Of a DNA stretch of 64,000 nucleotides, positions 26,889-38,557 are shown in pieces. The notes below the pieces were generated by a model. The model did not search any database. It was not told where the DNA came from and saw only the letters and a program-made list of their open reading frames with translations. The DNA is from Artemia franciscana (taxonomy: Eukaryota > Arthropoda > Branchiopoda > Anostraca > Artemiidae), in contig NC_088872.1 in the NCBI RefSeq assembly GCF_032884065.1, positions 3,038,001-3,102,000 of the forward strand, given 5' to 3'. A program made the translations under genes and the position numbers. Every line of letters starts with the position of its first letter. Positions within the stretch are counted from its first letter, which is position 1.

Positions 26889-26968
26889 GCCGAAGTAGCT
26901 GAGTTGGTAAAGCGTTATGTTCCAGGTTCCAGGTCCGAGAGGTTCAAGGTTCGAACCTTGGCCTCAGC
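26889..26968 (+). repeat. tRNA-like module inside a Helitron, copy 2
   Basis: Same 80-base length and same A box; the T arm is CAAGG-TTCGAA-CCTTG and the 3' acceptor strand has drifted (CCTCAGC). The flanks are the same Helitron text as in copy 1. Confidence 0.6.
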
Positions 26969-27433
26969 ATTAATACAAAAGAAAAAAAAATGAAAAAGGT
27001 AAAAACTACAAAAAACTAAAAAGAAAATACTAAAAAAAACTAAAAAAGCTAAAAAACAAAAAAACTAAAAAAAGGTAAAAAACTAAAAACTAAAAAAGCT
27101 AAAAAACTAAAAAAAATAAAAAAAAGGTAAAAAACTGTCGGGGTGACGTCATGTTTGTGTTTACTGACGTCATGTTTTCGACTGACGAAATTACAGACCG
27201 GGACATCGGGACACAAATGACGACCGGGACACCGGAACATAGGGAATATAAATGACGACCGGGACACTCAAAGAGAAAGCGACCGGGACACAAGGAATGT
27301 TCGATTAGCAAACACCATCGACAAAGCACCGGGACACAAATGACGACCGGGACACAGGGAGTATAAATGACGACCAGGACATAAGTGAAAAAAAACTAAA
27401 AAAACTAAAAGAAAGGGAAAAACTACAAAAAAA

Positions 27434-28042
27434 GTTTTTTTTTAGTTTTTAGTTTTTTTAGTTTTTTACCTTTTTTTAGTTTTTTTAGTTTTTTAGCTTT
27501 TTTATTTTTTTTATTAGTTTTTAGTTTTTTTGTAGTTTTTGCCTTTTTTTTTAGTTTTTTGTCCTGGTCGCTTTCTCTTTGAGTGTCGTCATTTATTAGT
27601 TTTTTCCTTTTTTTTTTTAGTTTTTTATTGGTTTTTACCTTTATTTTAGCTTATTTTTCAGTTTTTTCCTTTTTTTTAGTTTTTTTTTATTTTTTATTTT
27701 TTTTAGTTTTTTACCTTTTTTTAGTTTTTTTAGTTTTTTTAGTTTTTTAGCTTTTTTACTTTTTTTATTAGTTTTTAGTTTTTTTTTGTAGTTTTTGCCT
27801 TTTTTTAGTTTTTTCAGTTTTTTTTTTAGTTTTTTATTGGTTTTTACCTTTATAGTTTTTTTAGTTTTTTAGCTTTTTTATTTTTTTTATTAGTTTTTAG
27901 TTTTTTTTGTAGTTTTTGCCTTTTTTTAGTTTTTTCAGTTTTGACGTCACCTAATCCAGTTTTTTCAGGTGACGTCACCTGACACATCCATCCACACATC
28001 CATCCATCCATCCATCCACAGACAACTTATTTTTATATATAT

Positions 28043-28045
<3 letters not shown>
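27434..28045 (-). mobile_element. Helitron H7, 5' fragment
   Basis: T-rich minisatellite, CRE palindrome (27965-27982), (CATC)n and the 5' end at 28045. Its order repeats 20530-20968 almost exactly, so it is a second copy of the same minus-strand 5' half. No 3' end belongs to it. Confidence 0.75.
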
Positions 28046-28092
<47 letters not shown>

Positions 28093-28094
<2 letters not shown>

Positions 28095-28249
28095 ATCTAT
28101 ATTCACAGGTGGGACATAGGGACACAACTACAATGGCGCGTAACTATTATGGCGCGTAACGACTTACGCGCGCGGGGGGGCTTGGGGGGGCGCGAAGCGC
28201 CCCCACCAACTAGGTTTTGGGGTGGCGCGAAGCGCCACCCCAACAGCTA

Positions 28250-28250
<1 letters not shown>
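28093..28250 (+). mobile_element. Solo Helitron 3' end with doubled terminator
   Basis: TCTATATTCACAGGTGGGAC, the GCGCGTAA/TTACGCGC hairpin, then a first terminator with CTAG near 28210 and a second with CTAG at 28247-28250. It directly follows an (AT)n tract (28046-28092), and another (AT)n (28251-28291) lies outside it. Like 26003-26159, it faces a minus-strand 5' end. Confidence 0.75.
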
Positions 28251-28293
<43 letters not shown>

Positions 28294-28561
28294 CTTTCAA
28301 TTCCAATCTGTTAAGAAAATGTTGGAATTAGCCTATATTTTTACATAATTTTAATCATCCAAACACTGGACTTATACCCAGTTTGCTGCCAAATAATGGT
28401 AGTATTTTACATCTGCTATAGTGATCAGAAAAGTTACACTTTTTAGAGCTCCATCATGATCTTTTTTTAATGTTATGCTTCTTTTTCATTCAATTTTTAT
28501 TTTTGAAATTCGCACCCGCAAGTGTAAAGACTGAATTCAAAAATTGAAAATCATATAAGTC

Positions 28562-30060
28562 AAACAGTTCGTGGTGACGAACTATAGTAAGGAGCGACCC
28601 GGCTCAATATTAGCCGAAACTCTAAAAAATAGAATTTTTATACCAATAGTTACATCAAAGAATCACATTAACTACGTTGATTCTAAATATATAAGTTTCA
28701 TTATGTTTAATTTGACCAATCAAAAGTCAAGAGCCTGAGATAATTTGCCTAATTTTAGCAAATAGGGGAAAAACACCCCCTACAAGTCAAAGAATCTTCA
28801 CAAAAATCACACCATCAGATTCAGCATGTTAGAAAACTTTACTGTAGAAGTTTCAACCTCCAACCTACAAAAATGTGGAATTTTGCATTTTTTGCCAGAA
28901 AACAGATCACGGATGTGTATTTATTTGTTGTTTTTTTCCCATGGGTGATCGTATCGATCCAGTGGTTCTAGACTGTCGTGAGAGGGCTCATTCTAACGGA
29001 AATTTAAAGTTCTAGTGCCCTTTTTACGTAGCCAAAAACTTGAAGTGCACCACATTTCCCCCCAAAGTCACTGGATCAAAAGTCTGAGATAGCCATTTTG
29101 CTTAGAATAGTCAAAAAACCTAAAAATTTTGTCTCTCGGGACGACTTAATCCCCCAAAGTCCCCAGGGGATGGGCTGCAAGTTACAAACTATGACCATTG
29201 TTTACATATATTAATGGCTATTGGGACTTGTACAGACGTTTCCAGGGGGATTTTTCACGTTAAAGGGGGGTCAGGGAAGAGGGTAACGTGGGAACGTTTT
29301 CCATAAAAGAATTTATCATGAAAGAAGAAAATCTCTATGAAGGGGCCGCAGGATTTTCAAGCATTATTTTAAAAAAACAATGAGAAAATAAATTAATTTT
29401 TTTATGTGGAAGTAAGGAGCAGCATTAGAACCAAAAATAAACAGAAACTATTGCGTATATAAGGGAGTTCGTCTCCTCCTTAATACCTCACTCTTTACGC
29501 TAAAGTATTTTTTAGTAATTTCAACTATTTAATCTACGGCCTTTGTGATCCATGGGTCATTATCAAAGAATTGGGACAAAATTGAACCTGTAGTGTAAGG
29601 AACAATATATTGACCAGACGGAGAGACCCTTCTTATACGAGGTGAAACTATACAAATGCAAAATTTTGCCACGCAAGTTAATTTGTAAGTTACGTATATT
29701 TATTACTAATAAAAAAAGCTATGAGAAAGCCATTTAGCCAAAAAAAATAAATATACAAATTTCGTTTTAATTATTCATGTGTGGTGAGCCAAAATCAAAA
29801 CATGAAATAATTAAAAAACGTTCATAAATAATAAAAAAACAAGTTTTTCAACTGCTCGCTCCTTACGCTAAGGTTTCTTATTATTTTAAAAAGTAGAGTT
29901 GTGAGAAATAGTCTAACTTTGGCATAAAGATCAAGGCGTTGAGGAGGGGACAACCCTTCTCATATACGGAATAATTTCTGTTCGGTTTAAGTTTTAATGT
30001 CGCTCCTTACCGACAGTTGAAAAACTTGTTTTTTTATTTAATTATAAATTGAATTGACGG
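28562..30060 (+). repeat. Dispersed repeat R1, fullest copy (~1.5 kb)
   Basis: Begins with a perfect hairpin AGTTCGT-GGTG-ACGAACT, then TAGTAAGGAGCGACCC; it closes with the inverse ATGTCGCTCCTTAC, so TAAGGAGCGAC is inverted at the two ends. Internal inverted motifs CTTTACGCTAAAG / TTTGGCATAAAG occur twice. There is no frame of note. At least five other copies or pieces lie in this window. Class unknown; a foldback or MITE-like DNA element is possible. Confidence 0.7.
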
Positions 30061-30128
30061 TTTTTCCTAATTTTTCGTTACGCGCTATTTTAGTTGTGTC
30101 TCTGTGTCCCACCTGTGAATATAGATAG

Positions 30129-30199
<71 letters not shown>

Positions 30200-30797
30200 A
30201 ATATATATGTTTTTAACTACGTAAAACTTGGGATTATACAACATTTTTCGCTGTGCCATTGTCTGTGCATATAAATTTTTTGTCAGGTTTACGGACTCTT
30301 GAACTTGCAACATTGAGAAAACAATCCGTATTCAGATCTATACCGCATTTTTCTAATTATTGCCCTTGAGCTTTGTTGATGGTGATTGCTAATCGAATAT
30401 CCCCTTCCTCATTACTATATCCCTCCTGTACCCTTCCAGCGTTCCCGGTGTAGTTGTGTCCCTGTGTCCCTGTCGTCATTTATATTCCCTGTGTCCCGGT
30501 GTCCCGGTCGTCATTTGTGTCCCAGATTCTTAGTCTGTAATTTCTCTTTGAGTGTCCTGGTCGTCATTTATATTCCCTGTACCCCGGTCGTCATTTGTGC
30601 TCCGGTGTCCCGGTCTGAAATTTCTCTTTGAGTGTCCCGGTCGTCATTTATATTCCTTGTTTCTCGGTGTCCCGATCGTCATTTGTGTCCCGGTTTCCCA
30701 GTCTTTAACATCATAAGGTCTTCAATGGTGCTGGTGGTGCAGCCAGTTTTCCCGGTGTCCCGGTCGTCATTTGTACCCGTTGTCCCAGTTTGTAAAG

Positions 30798-31193
30798 TCA
30801 TAATGTCTTCATTGGCTCTGGTGGTGCAGCCAGCTGAGGAAGTTTAACCTTTCCTGAAGCGCAATACATTCCCATTGTTTCTCCATTAAATTTCAAGGCC
30901 TTGCAATAAGGACAAATTTTAGACATAGTCCCGATTTGAACACATCTACTCAAGCTATAATCATCAACTGGACTGTATCTGAATGCCAAGCGATAATTTT
31001 CAGGTTGCTCTTGTGAGTCCTCGGCACGCTTTCTTTTGGTAATTTCTCTTTGAGACGCAAGCCTGTTTTCACGCTGTTGTTGTGATTCCTCGGCACGCTT
31101 TCTTTTCTTACTTCCTCGATTAGCCTCAAGCCTTTTGGCATTAACACTTTGAGCAGCTTCATCGGCTGTTTCTTCTGCCATTGTAGGATTCAT
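30798..31193 (-). pseudogene. Helitron Rep N-terminal region, second copy
   Basis: 131 codons: MNPTMAEETADEAAQSVNAK, a Lys/Arg/Glu/Gln-rich coiled-coil repeat (RKRAEESQQQRENRLASQRE type, ~23-residue period), then RLAFRYSPVDDYSLSRCVQI and ICPYCKALKFNGETMGMYCA, the Cys-rich segment of arthropod Helitron proteins. Here the CC pair is YC. It ends at EPMKTL-stop where minisatellite sequence takes over. Confidence 0.75.
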
Positions 31194-31407
31194 GTCTTGG
31201 TGTCCCTGTCTCTAACGTCATTAACTGACGTTAATGATGGCATTAACTCTTTGAGCAGCTTCCTCGGCTGTTTCTTCTGCCATTGTAGGATTCAGGTCTC
31301 GGTGTCCCAGTCTCTAACGTCATAAAGTCTTCAATGGCTCTGGCAGTGCAGCCAGTTTTACCGGTGTCTCGGTCGTCATTTGTGTCCTGGTGTCCCAGTC
31401 TGTAACA

Positions 31408-31968
31408 TCATAAAGTCTTCAATGGCTCTGGTGGTGCAGCCAGTTGAGGAAGTTTAACTTTTCCTGAGGCGCAACACATTCCCATTGTTTCACCATTAAA
31501 TTTCAAGGCCTTGCAATAGGGACAAATTTTAGAAATAGTCCCGATTTGAAGACATCTATTCAAGCTATAATCATCGACTGGGCTGTACCTGAAAGCCAGG
31601 CGATAATATTCAGGTTGCTCTTGTGATTCTTCGGCACGCTTTCTTTTGGTAATTTCTCTTTGAGACGCAGACCTTTTTTCACGCTGTTGTTGTGATTCCT
31701 CGGCACGCTTTCTTTTCTTACTTTCTCTATTAGCCGCAAGCCTTTTAACATTAACTCTTTGAGCAGCTTCCTCGGCTGTTTTTTCTGCCATTGTAGGATT
31801 TATACTGAATTTTCTCTTTGAATAAACTCTTTGAGCAGCTTCCTCGGCACGCTTTCTTTTGGTAATTTCTCTTTGAGACGAAAGCCTGTTTTCACGCTGT
31901 TGTTGCATGACTTCATAATTCTCAATCCTTATAATGACGTCAATCGACAAACATGACATAATGCTCAA
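31408..31968 (-). pseudogene. Helitron Rep N-terminal region, first copy
   Basis: 186 codons starting MSIMSCLSIDVIIRIENYEV near the 5' end of H8. Three basic coiled-coil repeats (ITKRKRAEE..QQQREN) are followed by RLAFRYSPVDDYSLNRCLQI and CPYCKALKFNGETMGMCCAS, a CxxC...CC zinc-binding-like knot, and [11 protein letters not shown]-stop. In complete Helitrons the frame goes on into SNIRKYNSCFQMTSFGAQIE; here it is cut by the minisatellite. The frame is open, so a short DNA-binding-like peptide could still be made. Confidence 0.75.
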
Positions 31969-32182
31969 TCCTTATAATGACGTCAGTCGACAAACATGAC
32001 GTCATTCAACAGACAAACAACTTATTTTTTTATATATAGATAAATAGGTAGAAGAAGATAGATAGATATAGATTTTTCAGAAATATTTAGGGATGGTGAC
32101 GTCATTATTCCTGTAGCCTACTTGCATGATGTACATGCCCTCAGAAATGATTTTAATTAAAACTGCCTCATTTGAAACGTAT

Positions 32183-32224
32183 GTTACGGGTTACACCATA
32201 GTAATAGTATGGTGTAACCGTAAC
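32183..32224. repeat. Hairpin upstream of the 32.76 kb gene
   Basis: GGTTACACCATA (32189-32200) and TATGGTGTAACC (32208-32219) make a perfect 12-bp stem with a 7-base loop, extended by GTTAC/GTAAC. One arm of it (GTTACGGGTTACACCA) is also upstream of the related genes at ~50965 and, inverted, ~40920. Confidence 0.7.
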
Positions 32225-32344
32225 TAGAAATATTTGTGTAGTTTGCACTTAAATAAAATTGTTTTATTTAGAATTTTCAGGAATTATTCTAGTTTCTTTC
32301 TGTAACTTAAATGATACTATAAACACTGTTTTCATTTGTGTCCA

Positions 32345-32490
32345 AGAATTGGGACATAATTCAAACTTTAGCGTCAAGAGTAAGATGTTGAGGGGGGGGC
32401 CAATCCCCTTCATACTCGTAATAATTTCTGTTCGTTTTAAGTTTTAATGTTGCTCCTTACTTTCAGTTGAAAAATAACTTGTTTTGAAAA
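32345..32490. repeat. Dispersed repeat R1, fragment
   Basis: TTGGGACATAATTCAAACTTTAGCG through GTTTTAAGTTTTAATGTTGCTCCTTACTTTCAGTTGAA matches the 3' third of R1. It interrupts the sequence upstream of the 32.76 kb gene that is otherwise shared with the 40 and 51 kb copies. Confidence 0.65.
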
Positions 32491-32760
32491 AATTGATCAT
32501 AAATTAATTCGGGGGAAAAATTAATTCAGAAATTAATGTGGGGGGGGGGCAAAAAGTGCAAAACCAACAGATAGTTATAAATAAAATAATTTTATTTAAC
32601 TGCAAACAGCATAAATATTTCTAGTGTTTGAGCAATAATTGAAATTTTTTAATTCAAACCAGAAAAATGCCTGAAAATTTTAAAATTAGCTTTGATTTCC
32701 TTGTGCTTCAAGTGACTCGTTACTTTAAGTTTTATGAGTTAAGTCATTTCATATGAAAAT

Positions 32761-33318
32761 ATGGGCGATCCATTTCTACTCTTTATCGGTGCAGTGTCAG
32801 GTTTAGTTATATTTGAGACTACCGCACAAATTGCCAAAAAAAACAAAATGGGCCGAAGAATAAAAAAATCAGCACATAACATTTCAGATTTTCTTCATAG
32901 GAGATCCAAATATTATTCTTTGCTCAGAAAAATGACAGAAGATAATGATCATCCTATAAAAGAAAAGCACAAGCAGCAATTATATGAAATGCCAAGCGAA
33001 TATTCACTTGAAATAATAAATTTGCTCGAAAAAGGAATTCGTAGCAAAAAATTATTTAAAGTGGAAACTTGTATATGTATTCTAATGTATTTGGTGAGAA
33101 ATTCCCAAGCATTCGTAGAAAATAATCATCGCGTACGAATAAAAAAATTTGTGAATGAAAACTTAGATGATCGTAAATTACAGTATATTTTTCAACGAAC
33201 AACAAACCTACATTCTGCATATTTTATCTTTGAATATACGAATGATCTACGAAAAGAACTAGCCTTACCACCTTTAGAATACAACTGGAAAGAACTGAAG
33301 CCTAATTTTTATTATTAA
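32761..33318 (+). CDS. TM-helical protein of the ankyrin-linked family, copy A
   Basis: 185 codons, ATG to TAA, the most intact member of a family I cannot name. Residues 4-20 (PFLLFIGAVSGLVIFET) are hydrophobic and could be a signal anchor. A basic patch follows (KKNKMGRRIKKS), then a predicted-helical domain with text conserved in all members: NIS..LHRR.K, KM.E...HPIKE, EIINLL.K, the Asn before .AF.E and HRVR. The tail has RKELALPPLE. In the 61 kb copy the same domain runs on into ankyrin repeats, so the ancestral product was probably a membrane-anchored ankyrin protein. Here a SINE fragment starts right at the stop codon and damaged ankyrin repeats follow at 33.4-33.85 kb. The ATG is supported by the shared hydrophobic start in copies B and C. 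It may still be expressed. No known domain was recognised. Confidence 0.6.
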   Translation: MGDPFLLFIGAVSGLVIFETTAQIAKKNKMGRRIKKSAHNISDFLHRRSKYYSLLRKMTEDNDHPIKEKHKQQLYEMPSEYSLEIINLLEKGIRSKKLFKVETCICILMYLVRNSQAFVENNHRVRIKKFVNENLDDRKLQYIFQRTTNLHSAYFIFEYTNDLRKELALPPLEYNWKELKPNFYY

Positions 33319-33405
33319 GAATTAACGACGCTTCTTGACTACTAAGGTCCCTGCAATAGCCCTGCAGTGCATTCCTGCAGCGTGATTCGATCTCTGGGTC
33401 CCGTA
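33319..33405 (-). repeat. SINE fragment, inverse of the one at 34.58 kb
   Basis: ATTAACGACGC, GACTACTAAGGTCCCT, TGCAGCGTGATTCGATCTCT and GGGTCCCGTA are the reverse complement of 34578-34662. It sits between the end of copy A and its ankyrin remnants. Confidence 0.65.
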
Positions 33406-33856
33406 ACTGGAGCCTAAGTCCACTTCCTTTAGTATTTTCAAAAGGATACACACAGACTGTTGAATGTCTCTTCAAGTATGATGCTGACGTTAATATAAGA
33501 ACTAACTATTGCAGAAGTCCACTTCATTTAGTAGCTTTGAAAGGATACAAACAGACTGTTGAAAGTCTCTTAAAAGTCTGGTGCTAACGTTAATATGAGA
33601 AATAATTATGATGGAAGTCCACTTCAGTTAGTTGCTTTAGCTGGATGCTCACACACTGTTGAAAGTATTTTCAAATATGGAGCCTATATAAACTCTAAGG
33701 AGAAAGATGTCCACTTCATTTAGCTACTTCACAAGGATACACACGGACTGCTGAATGTCTTTTAAGAATGTTAATTTAAGAACTAATCACGAAGAAAGGC
33801 CACTTCCTTAGCACCTTCGAAAGGATACACAGAGACTGCCGAATGTTTCTTAAAGT
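33406..33856 (+). pseudogene. Degraded ankyrin repeats of copy A
   Basis: About four and a half 33-residue units can be read across frames: SPLHLVALKGYKQTVESLLK, RNNYDGSP..LVALAGCSHT, and STSFSYFTRIHTD-type shifted pieces. Stops and shifts are frequent. The array is cut at 33856 by a Helitron 5' end. Confidence 0.7.
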
Positions 33857-34400
33857 CTAAAAATAAGTTGTATGTATGCATGTTTTTTCGTTTGTGGGTT
33901 TGTATATGACGTCATTATAAGTATATAAGGTTTTGTATATGACGTAATTATGACATGACACTACACACCGGGACACCGAGACACAAATCACGACCAGGAC
34001 ACAGGGAATATAAATGACGACCGGGACACTGCAAAGAAAAATTACAGACCGGGACACCGGGACACAGGGAAAATAAATGACGACCGGGACGACCGGAGCA
34101 CAGGGAATATAAATGACGACTGGGACACGGGGACAACTACAACGGGGACGCCGAGAGCACAGGGGAGATATATAAATGACGACGGGGACACAGGGAATTT
34201 TCGATTAGCAATCACCATCAACAAACCTCAACGGCAATCATTAGAAAAATGCGGTATAGATCTGAATACGGATTGTCTTTCCCATGGACAATTATATTTT
34301 GCATGTTCAAGAGTCGGTAAATCTCACAATCTATCTATATGCACAAACAATGGGACAGCGAAGAATGTTGAATATTCGCAAGTTTTACGTAGTTAAAAAA
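33856..34400 (+). mobile_element. Helitron H9, 3'-truncated
   Basis: TCTAAAAATAAGTTGTATG at 33856 opens the copy. GACGTCAT/GACGTAAT motifs, a GAC-type minisatellite (33960-34195) and a RepHel C-terminal remnant follow ([20 protein letters not shown].. to VLRS-stop, ending at 34397). No terminator; H10 starts immediately. Confidence 0.7.
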
Positions 34401-34510
34401 TATCTTATATATATATAAAAATAAGTTGTCTGTGTGTCTGTCGAGTGACATCACAGTCCGCATATGACGTCTGAATTATTTCATCACATACCAATTCAAA
34501 AACGAATGTA

Positions 34511-34663
34511 TTCAAGCCGAATTAGCTCAGTTATATAACTACCTGTGTTGGAGCTGTGGGTTTGACCTTAGCGTGGTAATACGGGACCCAGAGATCGAAC
34601 CATGCTGCAGGAATTCACTACAGGGCCGACGGAGGGACCTTAGTAGTCAAGAAGAGTCGTTAA
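34511..34663 (+). repeat. tRNA-derived SINE
   Basis: The head GCCGAATTAGCTCAGTTATA carries an A box; a weak B box (GGGTTTGACCT) follows. The ~85-base body (ACGGGACCCAGAGATCGAAC to AAGAGTCGTTAAT) recurs inverted at 33319-33405. It stands where the tRNA-like module stands in other Helitrons, with the true module just after it. Confidence 0.55.
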
Positions 34664-34679
34664 TCCGATACATAATACA

Positions 34680-34759
34680 AATACAGTAGCTCAGTTGGTA
34701 AAGCTTTATGTTCCAGGTTCTAGGTCCGAGAGGTTCCAGGTTCGAACCTTGGCTTTAGC
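34680..34759 (+). repeat. tRNA-like module inside a Helitron, copy 3
   Basis: TAGCTCAGTTGG A box (closer to the consensus than copies 1 and 2) and GGTTCGAACCT B box; the 3' acceptor strand CTTTAGC is kept but the 5' acceptor strand is replaced by ATACAG. Followed by ATTAATACAAAAG as in the other copies. Confidence 0.6.
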
Positions 34760-36035
34760 ATTAATACAAAAGAAGAAAAAAACTAAAAAAGATAAAAACT
34801 ACAACAAAGACTAAAAAGAAAATATTAAAAAAAACTAAAAAAGCTAATAAACTAAAAAAACTAAAAAAAGGGTAAAAAACTAAAAACTAAAAAAGTAAAA
34901 AAAAACTAAAAAAAAATACTAAAAAGGTAAAAAATACAAAAAAACTAAAAAGAAAAAAAAACTAAAAACTAATAAAAAACATAAAAATGCTAAAAAACTA
35001 AAAAAAAACTAAAAAAAGGGTAAAAACAGCAAAAAAACTAAAAAGAAAAAAACAACTTAAAACTAATAAAAAAAAACTGAAAAAGAAAAAATAACTAAAA
35101 AAAGGAAAAAAACTAAAAAATAAAGGAGAAAAAGATAATAAAATAAAAAGATAAAAGAAATAAAAATAAAAAAAAATAAAAAAGGTAAAAACTACAAAAA
35201 AAACAAAAAGAAAAAAGAAAAAAAAAGAAAAAGCTAAAAAAGGGTAAAAACCAAAAAAAAAAACTAAAAAGAAAAAAAGAAAAAAAAAAACAAAAAATTT
35301 ATTTCATCATATGCCAATTCAAAAACGAATGTATATACAGACCGGGACACAGGGAATATAAATGACGACCGGGACGCTCAAAGAGAAATTACAGACTGGG
35401 ACACCGGGACACAAATGACGACTGGGACGTGTGTCTCGACTGACGTCATGTTTGTGTGTCGACTGAAGTCATGTTTGTCGACTATAAACGACGACTGTGA
35501 CACAGGGACACAACTACAACGGGGACGCCAGGGGGCACAGGGAGATATATAAATGACGATGGGGGCACAGGGAATGTTTGATTAGCAATCACCATCAACA
35601 AAGTTCAAGGGCAATCATTAGAATAATGAGGTATAGATCTGAATACGGATTGTTTTTCCCATGGACAATTATATGTTGCATGTTCAAGAGTCGGTAAACC
35701 TGAAAATCTATTTTCATGTACAGACAATGGGACAGCGAAGAATATTCGTAAGTTTTAAAAAGCTAAAAAAAAAATAAAAAAAAAAAACAGAAAAAACTAA
35801 AGAATAAAAAAAATTAAAAAAAGAAATAACCTAAAAAGAAAAAACCTAAAAAAAATAAAAAAGGTAAAAAACTAAAAAGAAAAAAAAAGAAAAACAAATA
35901 AAAAGCTAAAAAATTAAAAAAAGAAAAACTAAAAAAGAAAAAATTAAAAAAGAAGAGAATATATATATATAAAAATAAAAAAACTAAATAACTAAAAGAA
36001 AAGAAAAAACTAAAAAATGAAAAAATATTAAAAAA

Positions 36036-38557
<2,522 letters not shown>

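Larger units (their letters stand above)
26161..27433 (+). mobile_element. Helitron H6, 5' portion with two tRNA-like modules
   Basis: TATATATAAATAAGTTGTCTG at ~26166 opens the copy. TGACGTC motifs, a tRNA-like module, an A-rich minisatellite and a GAC-type minisatellite follow. A second cycle (TGACGTC, ATTATTTCATCATATACC, tRNA-like module, A-rich, GAC-type) then repeats from ~26822. The two cycles share order, so this is a ~620 bp tandem duplication or two nested copies. It breaks off at 27433 where an oppositely oriented piece begins. Confidence 0.7.
30070..32040 (-). mobile_element. Helitron H8 with duplicated N-terminal coding block
   Basis: The 5' TC end is at 32040 (TATATATAAAAAAATAAG on the minus strand) followed by three GACGTCA-type sites. 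Next come two successive copies of the Rep N-terminal coding block (31968-31408 and 31193-30798), the GAC-type minisatellite (30790-30400), a RepHel C-terminal remnant (30395-30215) and (AT)n. The 3' end is worn: the GTGGGACAC..TAGCGCG text is present at 30075-30115 but no hairpin-CTAG. Confidence 0.8.
34403..36035 (+). mobile_element. Helitron H10 with tRNA-like and SINE modules
   Basis: The 5' end is at 34403 (TCTTATATATATATAAAAAT). ATTATTTCATCACATACC leads to a SINE (34511-34663) and a tRNA-like module (34680-34759). A long A-rich minisatellite (34765-35300), GAC-type minisatellite (35335-35575) and RepHel C-terminal remnant (35578-35757) follow, then another A-rich block instead of a terminator. 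H11 starts at 36036. Confidence 0.75.
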
